Positions 1 to 12,167 of a DNA stretch of 64,000 nucleotides are shown in pieces. The stretch comes from Brachycybe producta. Lineage: Eukaryota > Arthropoda > Diplopoda > Playtdesmida > Andrognathidae. The first letter of the stretch is position 1. Each line of letters opens with the position of its first letter. Where the stretch lies: positions 3,537,501 through 3,601,500 of the forward strand of contig JAUPFP010000014.1 in assembly GCA_036925085.1 (NCBI GenBank). Direction: 5' to 3'. The notes beneath the pieces are model-generated. The model had not been told where the DNA came from and made no database searches. It saw only the letters and a program-made list of their open reading frames with translations. Position numbers and translations under genes: made by a program.

Positions 1-123
1 TACATTGTAGTAACAGGTGAAGTTTCTGTACTGAAGTGACGACATCTGATTGTTTTGCGTGTTTGTTGTGGGATTAAATAATAGAATCGCGTCCTAAATG
101 AAACTTCACCTGGTTCTAATGTA
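1..123. mobile_element. Small terminal-inverted-repeat element (MITE-like)
   Basis: The first and last ~25 bases are imperfect inverted repeats: the left end starts TACATTGTAG and reads into AGGTGAAGTTT, and the right end reads AAACTTCACCT and finishes AATGTA. The element abuts the window edge, so its target-site duplication cannot be judged. It has no coding capacity. Confidence 0.5.
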
Positions 124-870
124 TATTGGAAACCATAATTTCGACTTATTTATTAGGTATTGAAATATTATACAGGGTGTTTGTCGTTTTCGTCACAAGG
201 GTTGAAAGAAGGCTCCGAATTTAGAATGTAACAGATATTTAAAAAAAAAACTAGTCACTTTTTTATAATTTATATATTTTTAGTAAAATATAAACTATAT
301 AAAGTGGTATATAGTGGTTGTGTTTGTCTTTTACTTTCTTAAACAAAGTTATTTACTTGTGACTCCCTGCTGAGTGATTAGTGTAATACATTACAAAATG
401 TTAGGTTCCCTACTGATTTTGTCACCAGAGGTCACTTACAAACATTTATCTCCACTCATCATCATCATCATCACAAACAAACCAACAAAATGGGCGATGA
501 TGATATGAAGAAAAAGAAAAAACGTATAAAATTAACAACAAAACCAATTAAGGTGTTTGTATTATTTTTTTTCTACCAATACCCAATAATATAAATAAAA
601 ACAACTGTTAGAAAAACAACCCAATTTATTTCTGTCTTTTTTTTAAAAAAAAAAAATCCTCCCTCCTAAGATTTAAGGTCGTCTCTGTGAAGAAAGTCAA
701 GAAAAGCAACTTAAAAGTGCCACTTGTTTTTAAGTGGGGGATTTATGAGATCGTTAAGAGGTACTCCTACTCAACCCCTCCAAGTCCCCCCTTAACCCCC
801 TCTGTGTAAGAACCTCATTCTCAAATGTGGCTCCCTAAACTTGTCCATATGATGAAGACAAACCCTTAAA
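124..870. other. Gene-free A/T-rich stretch
   Basis: A/T runs, a short CAT triplet run near 457-472 and a partial TACAGGGTGT end at about 172. I see no exon, RNA gene or clear element here. Confidence 0.6.
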
Positions 871-1574
871 CCTCGTTTCCATTACAAATATTAACTGCAG
901 TTACATAGACAAGGTTATAGTTAACTGCAAACCACCTAGAAGTGGTACTGTTGTGTGTTTAGAGATGTCAACAGTTCGGAACCGATAGAACTGGTTTGGC
1001 AATTACTGAAACTGTTAGAACTGGTTCGCCAGTATAGGTCGAACTGATAAGATCAGGTTCCGAACTGAGTAAATTCGGTTCGGTTCTACTCTTCGCCAAC
1101 TCTAACTATTGTGCTGCACAAATCTGCTAATGCATTTTTGGAACCGGTTCGTTAAGATCCATGAAATGAACAGAACCGGTTTCCGAAAATCCGCGATCCA
1201 TGAACCATTTCGGTTATACCCGTTGCCACCTCTATGTGTGTTACCATTCCTAAAACACAACCTGTGGTTAAATGGTTTTGTGTCACTTCCTGTTAAATAG
1301 TTGTGCATTTTGTGCAATTTTCATTCTTCATTTTCACAGTCGAAAAATGAGTGCTCTCCCTATCCGCCATGTTGTTTGTAGGCTAAATTTGTTTCAACAC
1401 TGGAAGTGACATATTTAACCATTCAATAATGTGGTTAACCAAATAGTAGCAATGCAGTTAACTTCATTGTTCATAAATTTAACAATTGTTAGTGTAACCA
1501 CATTTGTTTTCATTGGAAAATTAACCGTGGTTAATTTTTTTTAACTACAGTTAATTTTTGTAGTAGAAACGAGG
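871..1574. mobile_element. Non-autonomous DNA transposon with 32-bp TIRs
   Basis: Bases 872-903 and 1542-1573 are inverted repeats of about 32 bp with roughly five mismatches. Both outer ends read CTCGTTTC followed by TACAAA and ATTAACTG. The ~700-bp interior has no transposase reading frame. It contains runs of GGTTAAC-like and GGTTCNG-like words, including two internal GAACCGGTT-type repeats. No convincing target-site duplication is visible, so the superfamily is not assigned. Confidence 0.6.
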
Positions 1575-2599
1575 TATAACAATAGGCAACCTACTGTATT
1601 TTCTTTGGGAGAGGGAAAGGGAGTTAAAGATGGTCAACTTTTTAGACCATAAGGGCCACTTTAATTTCATACAAGACCCAAGGTCCACAAAAACCACCTC
1701 TAAATTCTGTCTCCTTATTACTAATCACAACTTTGTGTTATAGATAGGAACTAGTCTTGAAAATGTCTTCATCATCATCATCATCATCATCCAAAGATAA
1801 AAATCCTTCAAAATTGGTGCAAATGTTTGTGATTCCTCCTCCCCCCCCCCTCTTCTTAACTCAGAAGATATTTTTTTTGGGTGATTTTCTCTCTCTTTCT
1901 TTTTCAATACATTAAAAATAATTATCGAACTTGATTTAAGATGAAAGATGTAAGAAAAACGTTTCTTCTTCACTTTTCTTTTCACTAATTGCTAAGAAAA
2001 ATATTTTCTTAACGATGATGCTAAAAAAAAATATATCTTTTAAACTAAACAATTTTGTGTTAAGTTTAAAAAAAAAAACTTGACAAATAACTTTTTACTC
2101 AAAATCTTGTTAAAAAAAATTGATAAGATTTCAGACTAGAAAAAAAGTGTCTTTTTTCTTCTTCTTCTTAAAACTCATGTTGGGTGTAAGTTTTCAAAAC
2201 ATTTTTAATGTTATTTCTCCAAAAAAAAGTAGCATCACTTTTTTACCAATTTTTCATGTTCAAAGAACAAATTGCAACAAGACCCTCATTAAATTCCTTT
2301 CATCTTCTTTTATGGTCTTACTTGGTGTTGTTGTTGTTCACAAAGACCTTTGACCTCTCTTAAAATAACCACTAAAACTCAGCATGTGACCACTGACTGA
2401 ACCAAAAAAAGAAAAAAATAACCACGATATTTACCAAATGGACAGTGGGTGGACAAGACTTTTCATTTATGACAAGATTTGTGTTATTTTTTTGTTATCA
2501 TTATTTTGACAGTTTATGAGATCATTTTTTTTTAACAAAAACCATCTTGAATATGTTTTGAGATGTTTTAGTTGAAAATTTACCATAATCTGCCCAGAA
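1575..2599. other. Gene-free A/T-rich stretch
   Basis: Poly-A/T tracts, a TCA triplet run near 1770-1790 and a C-run at about 1840. Open frames here are low-complexity and have no protein-like composition. Confidence 0.6.
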
Positions 2600-3330
2600 T
2601 AATTATTTTACTCTCCAGTCTCTACTAAATCACTCTCAGATAGTATGGATCTCTAGCTCTAAAGCTACTCTCCAATATTGTAAACTCTTATGGAAAACAT
2701 TTCCACTTTCCCTTTTCTGGATGCAATTTTTAAAGAGACTTCCGCACACAATTTCACCTAAAACCATTCTAGATAATATGCCGACAAGAGTTCCAGAGAA
2801 TCAATACCTAAAACAGTAAAATCTTTCCTGGATAACACTAAAGAAACATCCAGAGAACAAATTCTCATCTAAAACCTTTCTGGATGTAGACTTCCAAAGA
2901 GTAAAATCTCACTTAAAACCTTTTTTGTATGCACTAAAAAGTCTTCTAGACAAAGTCTCACCTAAAACCCTTCCTGGATACACAAAATGAACTTCCAGAG
3001 AGTAAAATCTCAACTAAAAACCTTCTGGATAAACTGAAGATACTTCCAGGGAATAAAATCTGACCTAAAACCATCTTGGAAACATAAAGGGAAATCCAGT
3101 TCCGAACAGTAAAATCTAACCTAAAACCTTCCTGGATAAACTGAAGATAATTTCAGGTTGAAAAATCTGACCTAAAACCTTCCTGGATACACTAAAGAGA
3201 CTTCCAGAGAGTAAAATCTGACTTAAAACGTCTCTGAATGCACTTCAGAGACTGTTGTAAAGATTAAAATCTTACCTAAAACCTTTTTAAAGCTATAACC
3301 ATACTCTCAGACAGTAAACTCTCAAGTATA
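2600..3330. repeat. Diverged minisatellite, unit about 55-65 bp
   Basis: About a dozen imperfect copies of a unit built from CCTAAAACCTT, CTGGAT, an ACTAAAGA-like word, ACTTCCAGAGA and GTAAAATCT. Spacing varies and copies differ at many sites, so the array is old. No open frame runs through it. Confidence 0.75.
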
Positions 3331-4049
3331 GTGCCACAAATCAATGAATAAGATTTTTTTTGTGGTCTGTACAAATGGTATCCGTGAAAACAGATGCAAT
3401 TAATTTTAATAACAAGGGAATCTATGTAGAGAATATAAAAAAAGAACATCCCATAGAAAATAAAAGAGTAACAAGGGGTGGAGGTTGGGGGGGGGGGGGG
3501 TCATGGTTAAACGCATTTAGAATCCATAACCCTATAATATAATAAATGATCTGGTAGACAATAATAATAATGATGATGATTATGATGATCAGAGAGAGAG
3601 AATCAAAGAATTGCCTTATGTTATTCATAAGGTCCATATGTTCTCCGATATATATGATCATGGATAAAAAAATTAACAATGGAGTTTTATAACTTGTGTC
3701 ACTATTTGCATTTATTCAACCTCCCACTCCTACCCTCTAACCCCTCCCTCTTTATTTGAAGCCTCTCTCTCTCTCTCTACATTGTTACAAACAGTGTTTG
3801 TCATTAAGTCATTAGGACTCATTATGTATGAATAGGCTTACAATATAATGTATAAAGGCAAAAGGCATATAATTTCAACAAAAAAAATGTCCCTCTGTTC
3901 ATATTTACATATAGGGAGAGGGAAGAGAATGTAAAATATGAAACATAAGGTTCTCTTATTATCAGTTCAAATCTAGAGGAATTAAAAATTAGCTTCTCTC
4001 TCTCTCTCCATCACCCAGAATGAAGCTAATAGAAATTCGATAAATTTTA
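3331..4049. other. Gene-free stretch with homopolymer and CT runs
   Basis: Contains a 14-base G run at 3487-3500, AT/GAT triplet runs near 3560-3590 and CT microsatellites at about 3762-3778 and 3994-4008. No gene is supported. Confidence 0.6.
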
Positions 4050-4910
4050 AAACTAAAAAAACGGCCAAAAATCGCAAAAGTTCTTGAAAATGCCTCTCAG
4101 GAGAGCTCAACTGGCCGTAGTAATAAAAAATGCTTAAAGTGTACAAAATATGTTCAAGAATTTATTTAAATTGGCAAAAATGGGACAAAAGTTGCTTTTT
4201 TTTCAAAAAACGGCCAAAAATAGAAGAACGTTTAGGAAAAATGATCTAAACGAATTAAACAACAGGTCCCAGACAAGTTCAAAAAAGCTTAAAAAGTACA
4301 AAAACTCAGAAATTAAAAAATTGGAAAAATCAAGGTTGTTTTCGCATAAAAACGGCCAAAAATCTAAAAAAAAATTAAATTTACTATTCGCTCTAAAATG
4401 GTTTAGGAGGACTTAACTGGTCAAAGTATAGTCCCAAAATGCTTAAAAAATATATACAAATATTCAAGACTCCTTAAAATTGGTAAAAATGAGATAAAAA
4501 ATCAAGTAGCTTTTTTTTAAAAAAAAAACAAAAAACGTCCAAAAACTGATAAAAAAATTAAATCCTCTAAAAAGTTCTTAAAAATTCTTCAGGAGACCCC
4601 CATTAGTCCCAAAATGCTTAAAAATATACAAATATTCAAGAAAAAATGGTAATAAAATGGGATAAAAAGTTGCTTAAAAAAACGGCCAAAAATTGAAAAG
4701 CGCTCTGAAAGAAGGAAACAACTGGTCCCACAAAAGTCCAAAAAAAGCTTAAAATTTACAAAAACTCAGAAATTTATAAAATTAAAAAAATGGTTAAAAA
4801 TGACAGGTTTTTTTTCTTCTTCAAAAACGGCCAAAAATCTAAAAAATAAATAAACTATTCGCCATAAAAATGGCTCAGCAGGACTCAACTGGTCTGAAAA
4901 AAACAACAAC
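4050..4910. repeat. Diverged tandem repeat, period about 145 bp
   Basis: The word ACGGCCAAAAAT (once ACGTCC) recurs at about 4061, 4210, 4352, 4535, 4682 and 4827, giving steps of roughly 149, 142, 183, 147 and 145 bp. Between copies, other words recur in order: AAAATGCTTAAA, TTCAAGA and CTCAACTGGTC-like. The A-rich frame at 4150-4416 is a by-product of the repeat and not a gene. Confidence 0.75.
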
Positions 4911-7900
4911 TTTAAAATAAACACCATGCAGTTATAAAGTTGTAAAATACGATTGTAGACCATTAAATTGTGTGGAGTGTGTGTTAAGGTCCTTCTTCTT
5001 CCATAACAAATCTATTGAAGGTGTTACTAAGGTGACATGATTTACACCTTCATTTTTTTTATCGGACAACAAAAAAAAAATGTGCACAAACCACAGTGAG
5101 GCATGAAATGCATTAAATAATAGATCTTATTATAAATGCAATAATAATGCAGGTGAAAATCATGCATGTCACACACATATAATATATAAATTCCAATTAT
5201 GACGTGTGATAAACACGATTTCCTATTTTTCTAGATCGAAAATTTCTAGTTTGGATAAGTGTGTGTATATATATGTAGGGGGGGAGAGGGAGAGGGTATA
5301 TAGGGAGAAAAATGTAGATTTTCATAGAAGAGGGGGGTTGTTTATTGTTGAAAAGAGAGACGAAAAAAAAAATCGTTGTGAAAAGAGTGAGTGAGAAAAA
5401 TAAACCTGTCAAAAAGTTAGATAATTGGACGCCGTCCGTCAGGTGGCATTGAAACCTCAAAGAATAGAAGTCACACACAGTGACAACAACAAAAAAAGCC
5501 TCCACCTCTCCAATATCAGATAATGGCGGAGGGGGGGGGGAGGGCAACATAAATATATACACAGGTAACTCAACAAAGAGCTCTTCCTATTGGAGTATTT
5601 CGTGCCATAGATGAGTGTGGCCAATAGAGGGCGCAAACTGTACTTAAGAGCTTCAGTTACTATTCGATTACAGAGTGCACGAGATTCACTTCCAATGTCG
5701 TTTCTCTTGAAAGTACCTTGCCATATCGTACGAGATTTACCTACCTGTGTCGTCCTCTTTAGCATAAGATGGCGTCCTTCTAGCTTCAAAGAACCGTGGG
5801 ACCACCCCCCCCCCCAACCCATTGACTATCATAGGCAAAGGTCACGTTTGTTCAAATTTTTGGAACTTTTCAAAAAAGTTCACAAATTTTCACCCCAATG
5901 GAAACAAGGCCTTAGACAAATAATATATTTTAAATTTTCATTTCTAAAAAAGTTTATTTTGAAAGATATTATGAACTATATACCCTTCTAGTTTCTAAAT
6001 CACTTTCTAGTTTCTTTTAATTTTTGCTCTCCTGAAAAACAGAAAAAACAATCAAAAGAGTTTGAAAATCAGCTGTTTTTCATAAAACCATCTCTTTCAT
6101 TTGCTTATTTTGCAAATGGCGGCTACTTGTAGATTTTGCATTTTTTGTCTAGTAATTGTACAAAATAAAAGATTTCCCACTTTGACGGTAACCATATATC
6201 ATTGAACCCCGTTCTATGTGATGTTAACATAGAGAGAGAGAGAGAGATCTATAATATAATGATGTGAACATATGTTCAGTCATTTAATCGATTTGTATCA
6301 TCAAGATTGAAATCAATGATAAAAGTGAACAAGAAAACGGAATATTATAATTCCAACCACCATTTTAGACCCAAAGAAAAAAAAAAATAATGAAAAATAA
6401 TATAAGAACAGCTGATTTTTAGAACAAAAACCATAATAAGGGGGGGGGGGGGGGGGAAAGAAGGAGGCCCACTTAAGGAGGGGTTCACAGTAGTCACACA
6501 AAACACACATTTTCCATTAAAAAATGTCATTTTGAGCGAGAAAATAAGGTGTAAATTATGAATTCCACCTTTTAACATATAGCACCTGTTATGTATTATA
6601 TGTTAAGTGTTATTATAATATAAAAATGACACCATTTTCTTTGTTTTTCAGTGTCACTTTTGGTCGCCTAAAGACATTTTGTTTTACTATCTTATTTCTC
6701 AGTATACTCTTACTGAATTTCTAATTTAAAAAAGAGGGGCCTTAAAAAGCTGCTACCTGAATATATATAAAGAGCTACTGGACTTTTAAACAAAAGTCCA
6801 AAAAAGAAAAAAAAAAACGTCTAGGAGACAATTTTCTACAATAAAAAAAGTCAACTTTCTGGTTAATAATGAATGGCACCATTCCTTACCTTAAGACCTA
6901 AAGGCACACACATATCTCAAAATGTAGGACCCAACCTCAAAAACAAGAGACAGAAAAGTGTAATAAAAACACTTGTCTTTCTTCTGACATTGTCAATTTT
7001 TGCCCAAAACTATACCTTCTTAATACTTTGAATGAGAGAAAAACAACCGTTTTAAAGCAAAAACTGTGTTGTTGTTTTTTTCTTCTATAAAATGGATAAA
7101 AGGGACAAAAAAAATAACCCCCCTGAAGGTAGTACTTAAGGGCTATCCTACCCTACATGTTGTAACTGGATTTCTTCTTCTTATCCTTAGATAAGAAAAG
7201 AGAAAAAAAAAGGATGAGACACTTTTTCAGGTCTTTTTATTTCACTGAGGAGAAAAAATTTAACAAACAACCCACCTTAACTAACTAACCCTCTCTTTCT
7301 ATCTATTTTATTACTTTAACTCATTTATTATCTCAAGGGCTACCGGAAGGGGAAATGGACAAGACTTTTATAATTAATATTATTATTTTCATTTTACTTG
7401 TCCATCTCTCTCTCTCTCTCACTCTCTCTCTCTTTATCTCTCTCTCCTTCCTTTAAAACAATTCCATTTTAAATTCAACCTAATTTGCAAAAAAAAAGGA
7501 AAAAAATTCGGTACAAAGGTGTGGTAACATTATCACTTTATCAGTTGATTATACCCTATATCCACTTGTTGGTACCGTTCCGTTTTTTTAGTATTGTTAT
7601 TATATTACACTGGTTAGATTTTTATGAATTAGGACCCAGGTGATAAAATACCGATCCGGATTACCAAAAATCCGGAGAAAAAAAAAAACCCGTATACTTT
7701 TTATGTTTTAGAACTTGTTTCTTTACTGTGCATGCTGCTATTAACTATTGTACTTTATATGACCAGATTATCTGGTGGTTCAGATCAGATAAAACGAAAT
7801 TATAGGGTTTTTACTGTAATGAAGTCTCATTTTATTATATTTTACTAAATTGTGTTTAAAAAAAAAGCTTTGGCTATTCTACTTTTTAGATTAGGTTTAC

Positions 7901-7932
7901 TTTTAAATTAGAATAATAAATGCTTATGTTAA
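4911..7932. other. Gene-free block with microsatellites and MITE fragments
   Basis: Holds a GA-rich region (5280-5400), a dispersed-repeat copy at about 5577-5680 (also at 51438-51535), and an AACTAGAAG-family arm near 5925-6030. It also has a GA run at 6230-6247, a 17-base G run at 6440-6456 and CT runs at 7405-7445. Open frames across 5197-5991 overlap on both strands, are low in complexity and match no family I know. Confidence 0.55.
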
Positions 7933-7933
7933 C

Positions 7934-8080
7934 GTCAATCTGCAAATTACCTAGGCATTCTGCAAAACAACCAACCTGCTAGTGAATCTGCAAAATTCAA
8001 CATGTAAAATGTTTGTAATTATGTAGATTCACTAGCAGGTTGGTTGTTTTGTAGATTGCCTAGGCAATCTACAGATTGAC
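7934..8080. repeat. Long hairpin / foldback element
   Basis: Bases 7934-7994 and about 8022-8080 are near-perfect inverted repeats. The outer arm begins GTCAATCTG, and the stem contains CCTAGGCA and AACCAACCTGCTAG. The loop is about 27 nt. It looks like a foldback-type MITE. Confidence 0.7.
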
Positions 8081-9349
8081 TGATTCCGCAGATTGACAGT
8101 AACATATATAAACTAAAATAGACTTTTTTGGAAATTTCGAAGGAAAAAACAACAACAACTAAAACTTGAAAAAAAACAAATTTAAAACTTTCTTAATAAC
8201 TAGAAGAGCAAAGCTAAGAGACATTTATTATATTTTTATATATATATTTTTATAAATAAATTATCAATTTCAGTCTCTTTTTTAAAAAAAAAAAACATTT
8301 CCATAAAAACGTTTATTTTGAAAGATATATCATCCCATAATGATAAATAATTTCCGCAGAATTTTCAAAGTTATTTCGTCTAATTCTTGATGCCAAACAA
8401 TGAATTTATTTTTTGAAGTTTATTTTCTAAACCAATTTTTTAAAAAAATAATTCAGAATTTATCATTTTTAGTAAAAAAAAAAAAACTCAAAACTTGTAA
8501 TAAGCAGCTTTTGAATGAATGATTTTTTTTTTTCCTTTTCATTTGCGGAAAAAAAATCCTCGTGGCAAGATGAAAATGTGCGGAAAAACAATAAAGGATT
8601 TACCCACCGCCACCACCACTATGTGTATCACTGGCACAATAATAATAATAATAAAGAGATGATAAACGGATGGTGGATTTCACCTGGACAACAACCCCCC
8701 CCTCTCTCCCCGTCCTCCCTTAGAATCCACACCGAAAAAAAAAATATGAATGACTTATTTCCCCCCCCCCCTAAACCTCTCCCCCCTAACCAACCACCTT
8801 TCTCGTCTCCCATATTTTCAATAATGAAGTTAGCAAAGCAAATAACCGAATAAAAAGGAGATCAAGGGGAAAGTTGAGAGGGGGGGAAATGAACCGGTGG
8901 CTCCCCCTTTAAAAAAAAAAGAAGAAGCAGATCAAAGTGATGGAGGCAACTTATTATACCTCAACGATATTAATAATAACCATATTTATAACAAGAGGAA
9001 GTCGTTATCGGAAGCTGAATGACTAAATTCAAAGCAATCAAAAGAAGAAGAAGAAGAAAAAAAAGACCCAAAGTATGGCTTGAGGGAGGTGATGGGGAGG
9101 AGCTTCAATGGTGTCTCATTGATACTCTTTTTATCTTCGGTTCAATACATTACACAAAGTGCCATAAGTCCGTGAAAATTATTCACGGGCTTATATGGTA
9201 CTTTTTTTATGTACGTTTAGATTTTAAACTGATGCAACTTTTGTATTGGGTAATCAAGTTGATATTAAAACTGTTTTATTCAAACTAGAAGGGTAAATTA
9301 AGTAACCACATCAGTTTAAAATTTAAATGCCCTTTGAGACCTCTTGGTT
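8081..9349. other. Gene-free A/T-rich stretch
   Basis: Poly-A/T tracts, an AAT triplet run (8640-8655), C runs at 8695-8702 and 8761-8770 and a GAA run near 9043. No supported gene or RNA. Confidence 0.6.
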
Positions 9350-9640
9350 TAGGAACAGCTGATTTTGAAAAATTCTGAATTATTCTTGTCTTTCTGCAGT
9401 TAAAGAGAAATTAGAAAGGTGTTTTAAATACTAGAAGGGGTAGAGCTCAATATTTTCATGTTGGATATCTTTTCAAAATAAACTTTAAAAGTTGAGTCAT
9501 TTTCAAACTCAATTAAAAAGCTTATATTTTTAAAAAAAAAAAATACTAACTACCCTTCTAGTTTCTAAAATACTTTCAAGTTCCTCTTCATTTTATACCT
9601 GAAATATAGTATAATCAGAGTTTGCGATGAGTTTTTACGC
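9350..9640. mobile_element. AACTAGAAG-family MITE copy
   Basis: The left side reads CAGCTGATTTT, then a CTAGAAGGGGTAGAGCTCAA arm and a TTGGATATCTTTTC segment. The right side carries CTACCCTTCTAGTTTCTAA and the mirrored outer flank. It is a member of the most abundant inverted-repeat family in this window. Confidence 0.65.
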
Positions 9641-10108
9641 TTTAAAATCAGGAAAGCAGGGTATCGTTAACATAGGTAACGTAAAGTGAATTCCACTTTT
9701 TAGTTCGTTTCTTCAGTTAAAAAATGAACATCAGGTGGGCTTTTAATATACGAAAATCGTGATCATATTTGAAGACTTTTGACTATTTTGGGTGGTTTTT
9801 CATGCAAAACAATAAAAGATGAGTTCGCAGCGGTATAGGGGCGCCTGCCCCCTGTGGCTAAACTAAGAAACAAAACTAGAAAAGAACCTGAGAAGAATAA
9901 AAAAAAAACCCCCAGTCATTCAGAAAGAAAAGTCCCGAAGAAAAAGGAGAGGAGGGGGCGGGGCCCCACACGTGCTCCCAAAAAAAAACAATAACTGGGG
10001 CTCACCCTTAAAACAGAGGACCCCCCCGTTTTTTGTTGTTTTTGTGAGGTCCTCATTTATAAGACTAAGGTGCTGACAGGTAACCCAACCCCCCTTACAA
10101 TTAACCAC

Positions 10109-10157
<49 letters not shown>

Positions 10158-10684
10158 ATCACTACACTAACTCCTCCTAGTGGTGAAATAAGCACAATTT
10201 CTTAAAGGGGTGAATGAAACCGGAAAAAACACCCAAAAAACAATATCCCAATATACCTCTCTCTCTCTCTTCTTGCAAAGCTAATTAAGAATAGAGTTAA
10301 TTACTTCAAAATAAAGAAAACAAGCTTGTTGTCTATGACACTTCCTTTTATCTTATTTTTTGTACGTGTTATCATCACCTCATTCACCCCCTTAACCCTA
10401 ACCCCTCCCCCACCCCTTTTTTGTGAATAAATATAGACACAATCCCCTCCCTGATTATTAAGAACTAAAAACTAACAACAAACAGAAATAAACTCATAAG
10501 TCATCGTTAGCCAATGGTCATTTGTCATTTATTCTGACAGAAGATGAGAAGAAGAAGGAAAAAAAATCCCCTCAAACTCCCTACTATATATATATACCCC
10601 CTTAACTATCTCCTAACACATATCACAAAAAATAACAATCCCTTTTGTAAACTAAAAATGCCCATCTTTTTTTTTACAGTGTAA
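9641..10684. other. Gene-free stretch with a CT microsatellite
   Basis: A 44-base CT repeat lies at 10113-10156, with a short CT run at about 10258-10271. A TA dinucleotide run lies near 10584-10597. No gene is supported. Confidence 0.65.
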
Positions 10685-11190
10685 ACGTAGCTCCTCGAAA
10701 TTCTATGGTTATTCTGTTTTTCAGGAGCAAAAATTAAATTAGAAAGTGTTTTAGAAACTAGAAGGGTAGCTTATTCTGGATTTTCATGTTGATATCTTTA
10801 AAGTGGGATATAGACATTTGCCCTAAAGACACATCCCCTAAAGTCAATTGCCCTAAAGGGACGTCTGCCCTAAAAGGACATTTACCTTAAAGGGACGTCT
10901 GCCCTAAAAAACACCTTTTTTTCTCTGAGCGCCACAGATGCGCAAATAACGCCAAATGACTTATAAGTAGACTGCTGAATAGGGCAAACGTCCCTTTAGG
11001 GCAACTGTCTGTAATGCAAGTGTCTTTAGGGCAAATGCCACACATCACTTTAAAGCAGATGATACTTTTTCAATTTTTATCAATGAAAGGTTTCTTTCGA
11101 TGATTGATTCAGTTACCCTTCTAGTTTTTAACCCACTTTCAATTTTTCTTTGAATGATGCCCTTATGAAACGCAGAAAATAAATACGACT
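10685..11190. mobile_element. AACTAGAAG-family MITE split by a second element
   Basis: The left arm (10685-10803) carries the ACTAGAAGGGTAGC core and a GATATCTTTAAAG segment. The right arm (11048-11190) carries TACCCTTCTAGTTTTTAA. The two arms are separated by an inserted element at 10804-11047, so the AACTAGAAG copy was present first. Confidence 0.7.
10804..11047. mobile_element. hAT-like MITE with 8-bp target duplication
   Basis: This 244-bp insert is flanked by identical 8-bp sequences CTTTAAAG at 10796-10803 and 11048-11055. Its ends are inverted repeats sharing CATTTGCCCTAAAGACA in opposite orientation. The interior repeats GCCCTAAAGGGACG several times. An 8-bp duplication is the usual hAT signature, so hAT is the likely superfamily. 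It has no transposase and would depend on one elsewhere. Confidence 0.8.
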
Positions 11191-12167
11191 TCCTAAATCA
11201 CCTAACCATGGCGTCAATCTTAAAACAAGAAATGAACATTTTCAATTTACAATATTAAATAAAAGAAAATTATGTAAAAATGCCGTAATTTTTTGGCTTA
11301 AAATTCATAATAAACACAAATGAATTTTTAAAAAAAAAAAAATATGCAGAAAACGTCGACAGAAAATTTAAGAAAATTCAATTTTTCAAGTCAGCGTTTT
11401 CTGTTCATATGGGATCTTGGTTTAAAATTTGAAATATTGTTTAAATTACACTATGTAGGACACTATTGCGTCCGTGAGAAACCTCTCCTCAATGAAATGT
11501 TTTTAAATCATGCTGAGTATATAGAAATATATAATAATAAATATCCCATCGTAGATGATCCCGTGTTTTTCAATGTTTTTTAAGCCCCATTATTCCCCCA
11601 CCCCTTTTTACAGCTTTGTTGGGCCTGACTGAACAGCGCATGCGTCAAATCATGGTCTATTACATTGGTGACCGCAACGCCACAGGTGGCCACAATCAAA
11701 GATAAAATGCATGGGAAACACTGTCGGCGGGCCCCCAAATCACAAAATTATTTCCAAATTACAAGGACCTCCTCCTATGAGCCCTTTGTGTGGGTTTTAT
11801 AAAAAAAAAAATGCCCCAATACACCATTATTATTAATATCATTATTATATCCCATATTTAAAACTATTATTTCATGAAAAACACAAAGTTTGTATATTGA
11901 GTGTGAACTGTATAATAAAATCTCTTTTATTAATTCACTGAAGGGGGTCACGACCTTTTCATTTAACCCGCTATCGCCATCTTTAAGTCACTCTCTCTTT
12001 CAATAGAAAGATAAATAATAATCTCAGAACTTAATCTCCATAAAAATGGATTAATCTGAAAGCAGGATAAAGATAATCTCCAAAGTACGACTTGCACAAA
12101 ACAAAATAACACTCGACAGGTGTTAATAAAAGTTAACAATTACACCTGCAATTTTAAAAAAAAAACT
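11191..12167. other. Gene-free stretch
   Basis: A/T-rich. An open stretch at about 11616-11706 follows a TTTTTACAG sequence and reads LLGLTEQRMRQIMVYY before a stop. It looks exon-like, but nothing around it supports a gene. Confidence 0.5.

Noticed and set aside
2600-4910. CRISPR-like arrays
   Set aside because: Repeat copies are diverged, spacers are not unique and the DNA is eukaryotic; these are minisatellites.
5197-5991. Three overlapping ~120-residue open frames on both strands
   Set aside because: Composition is driven by GA and G/C runs, the frames contradict each other, and a dispersed repeat lies inside.
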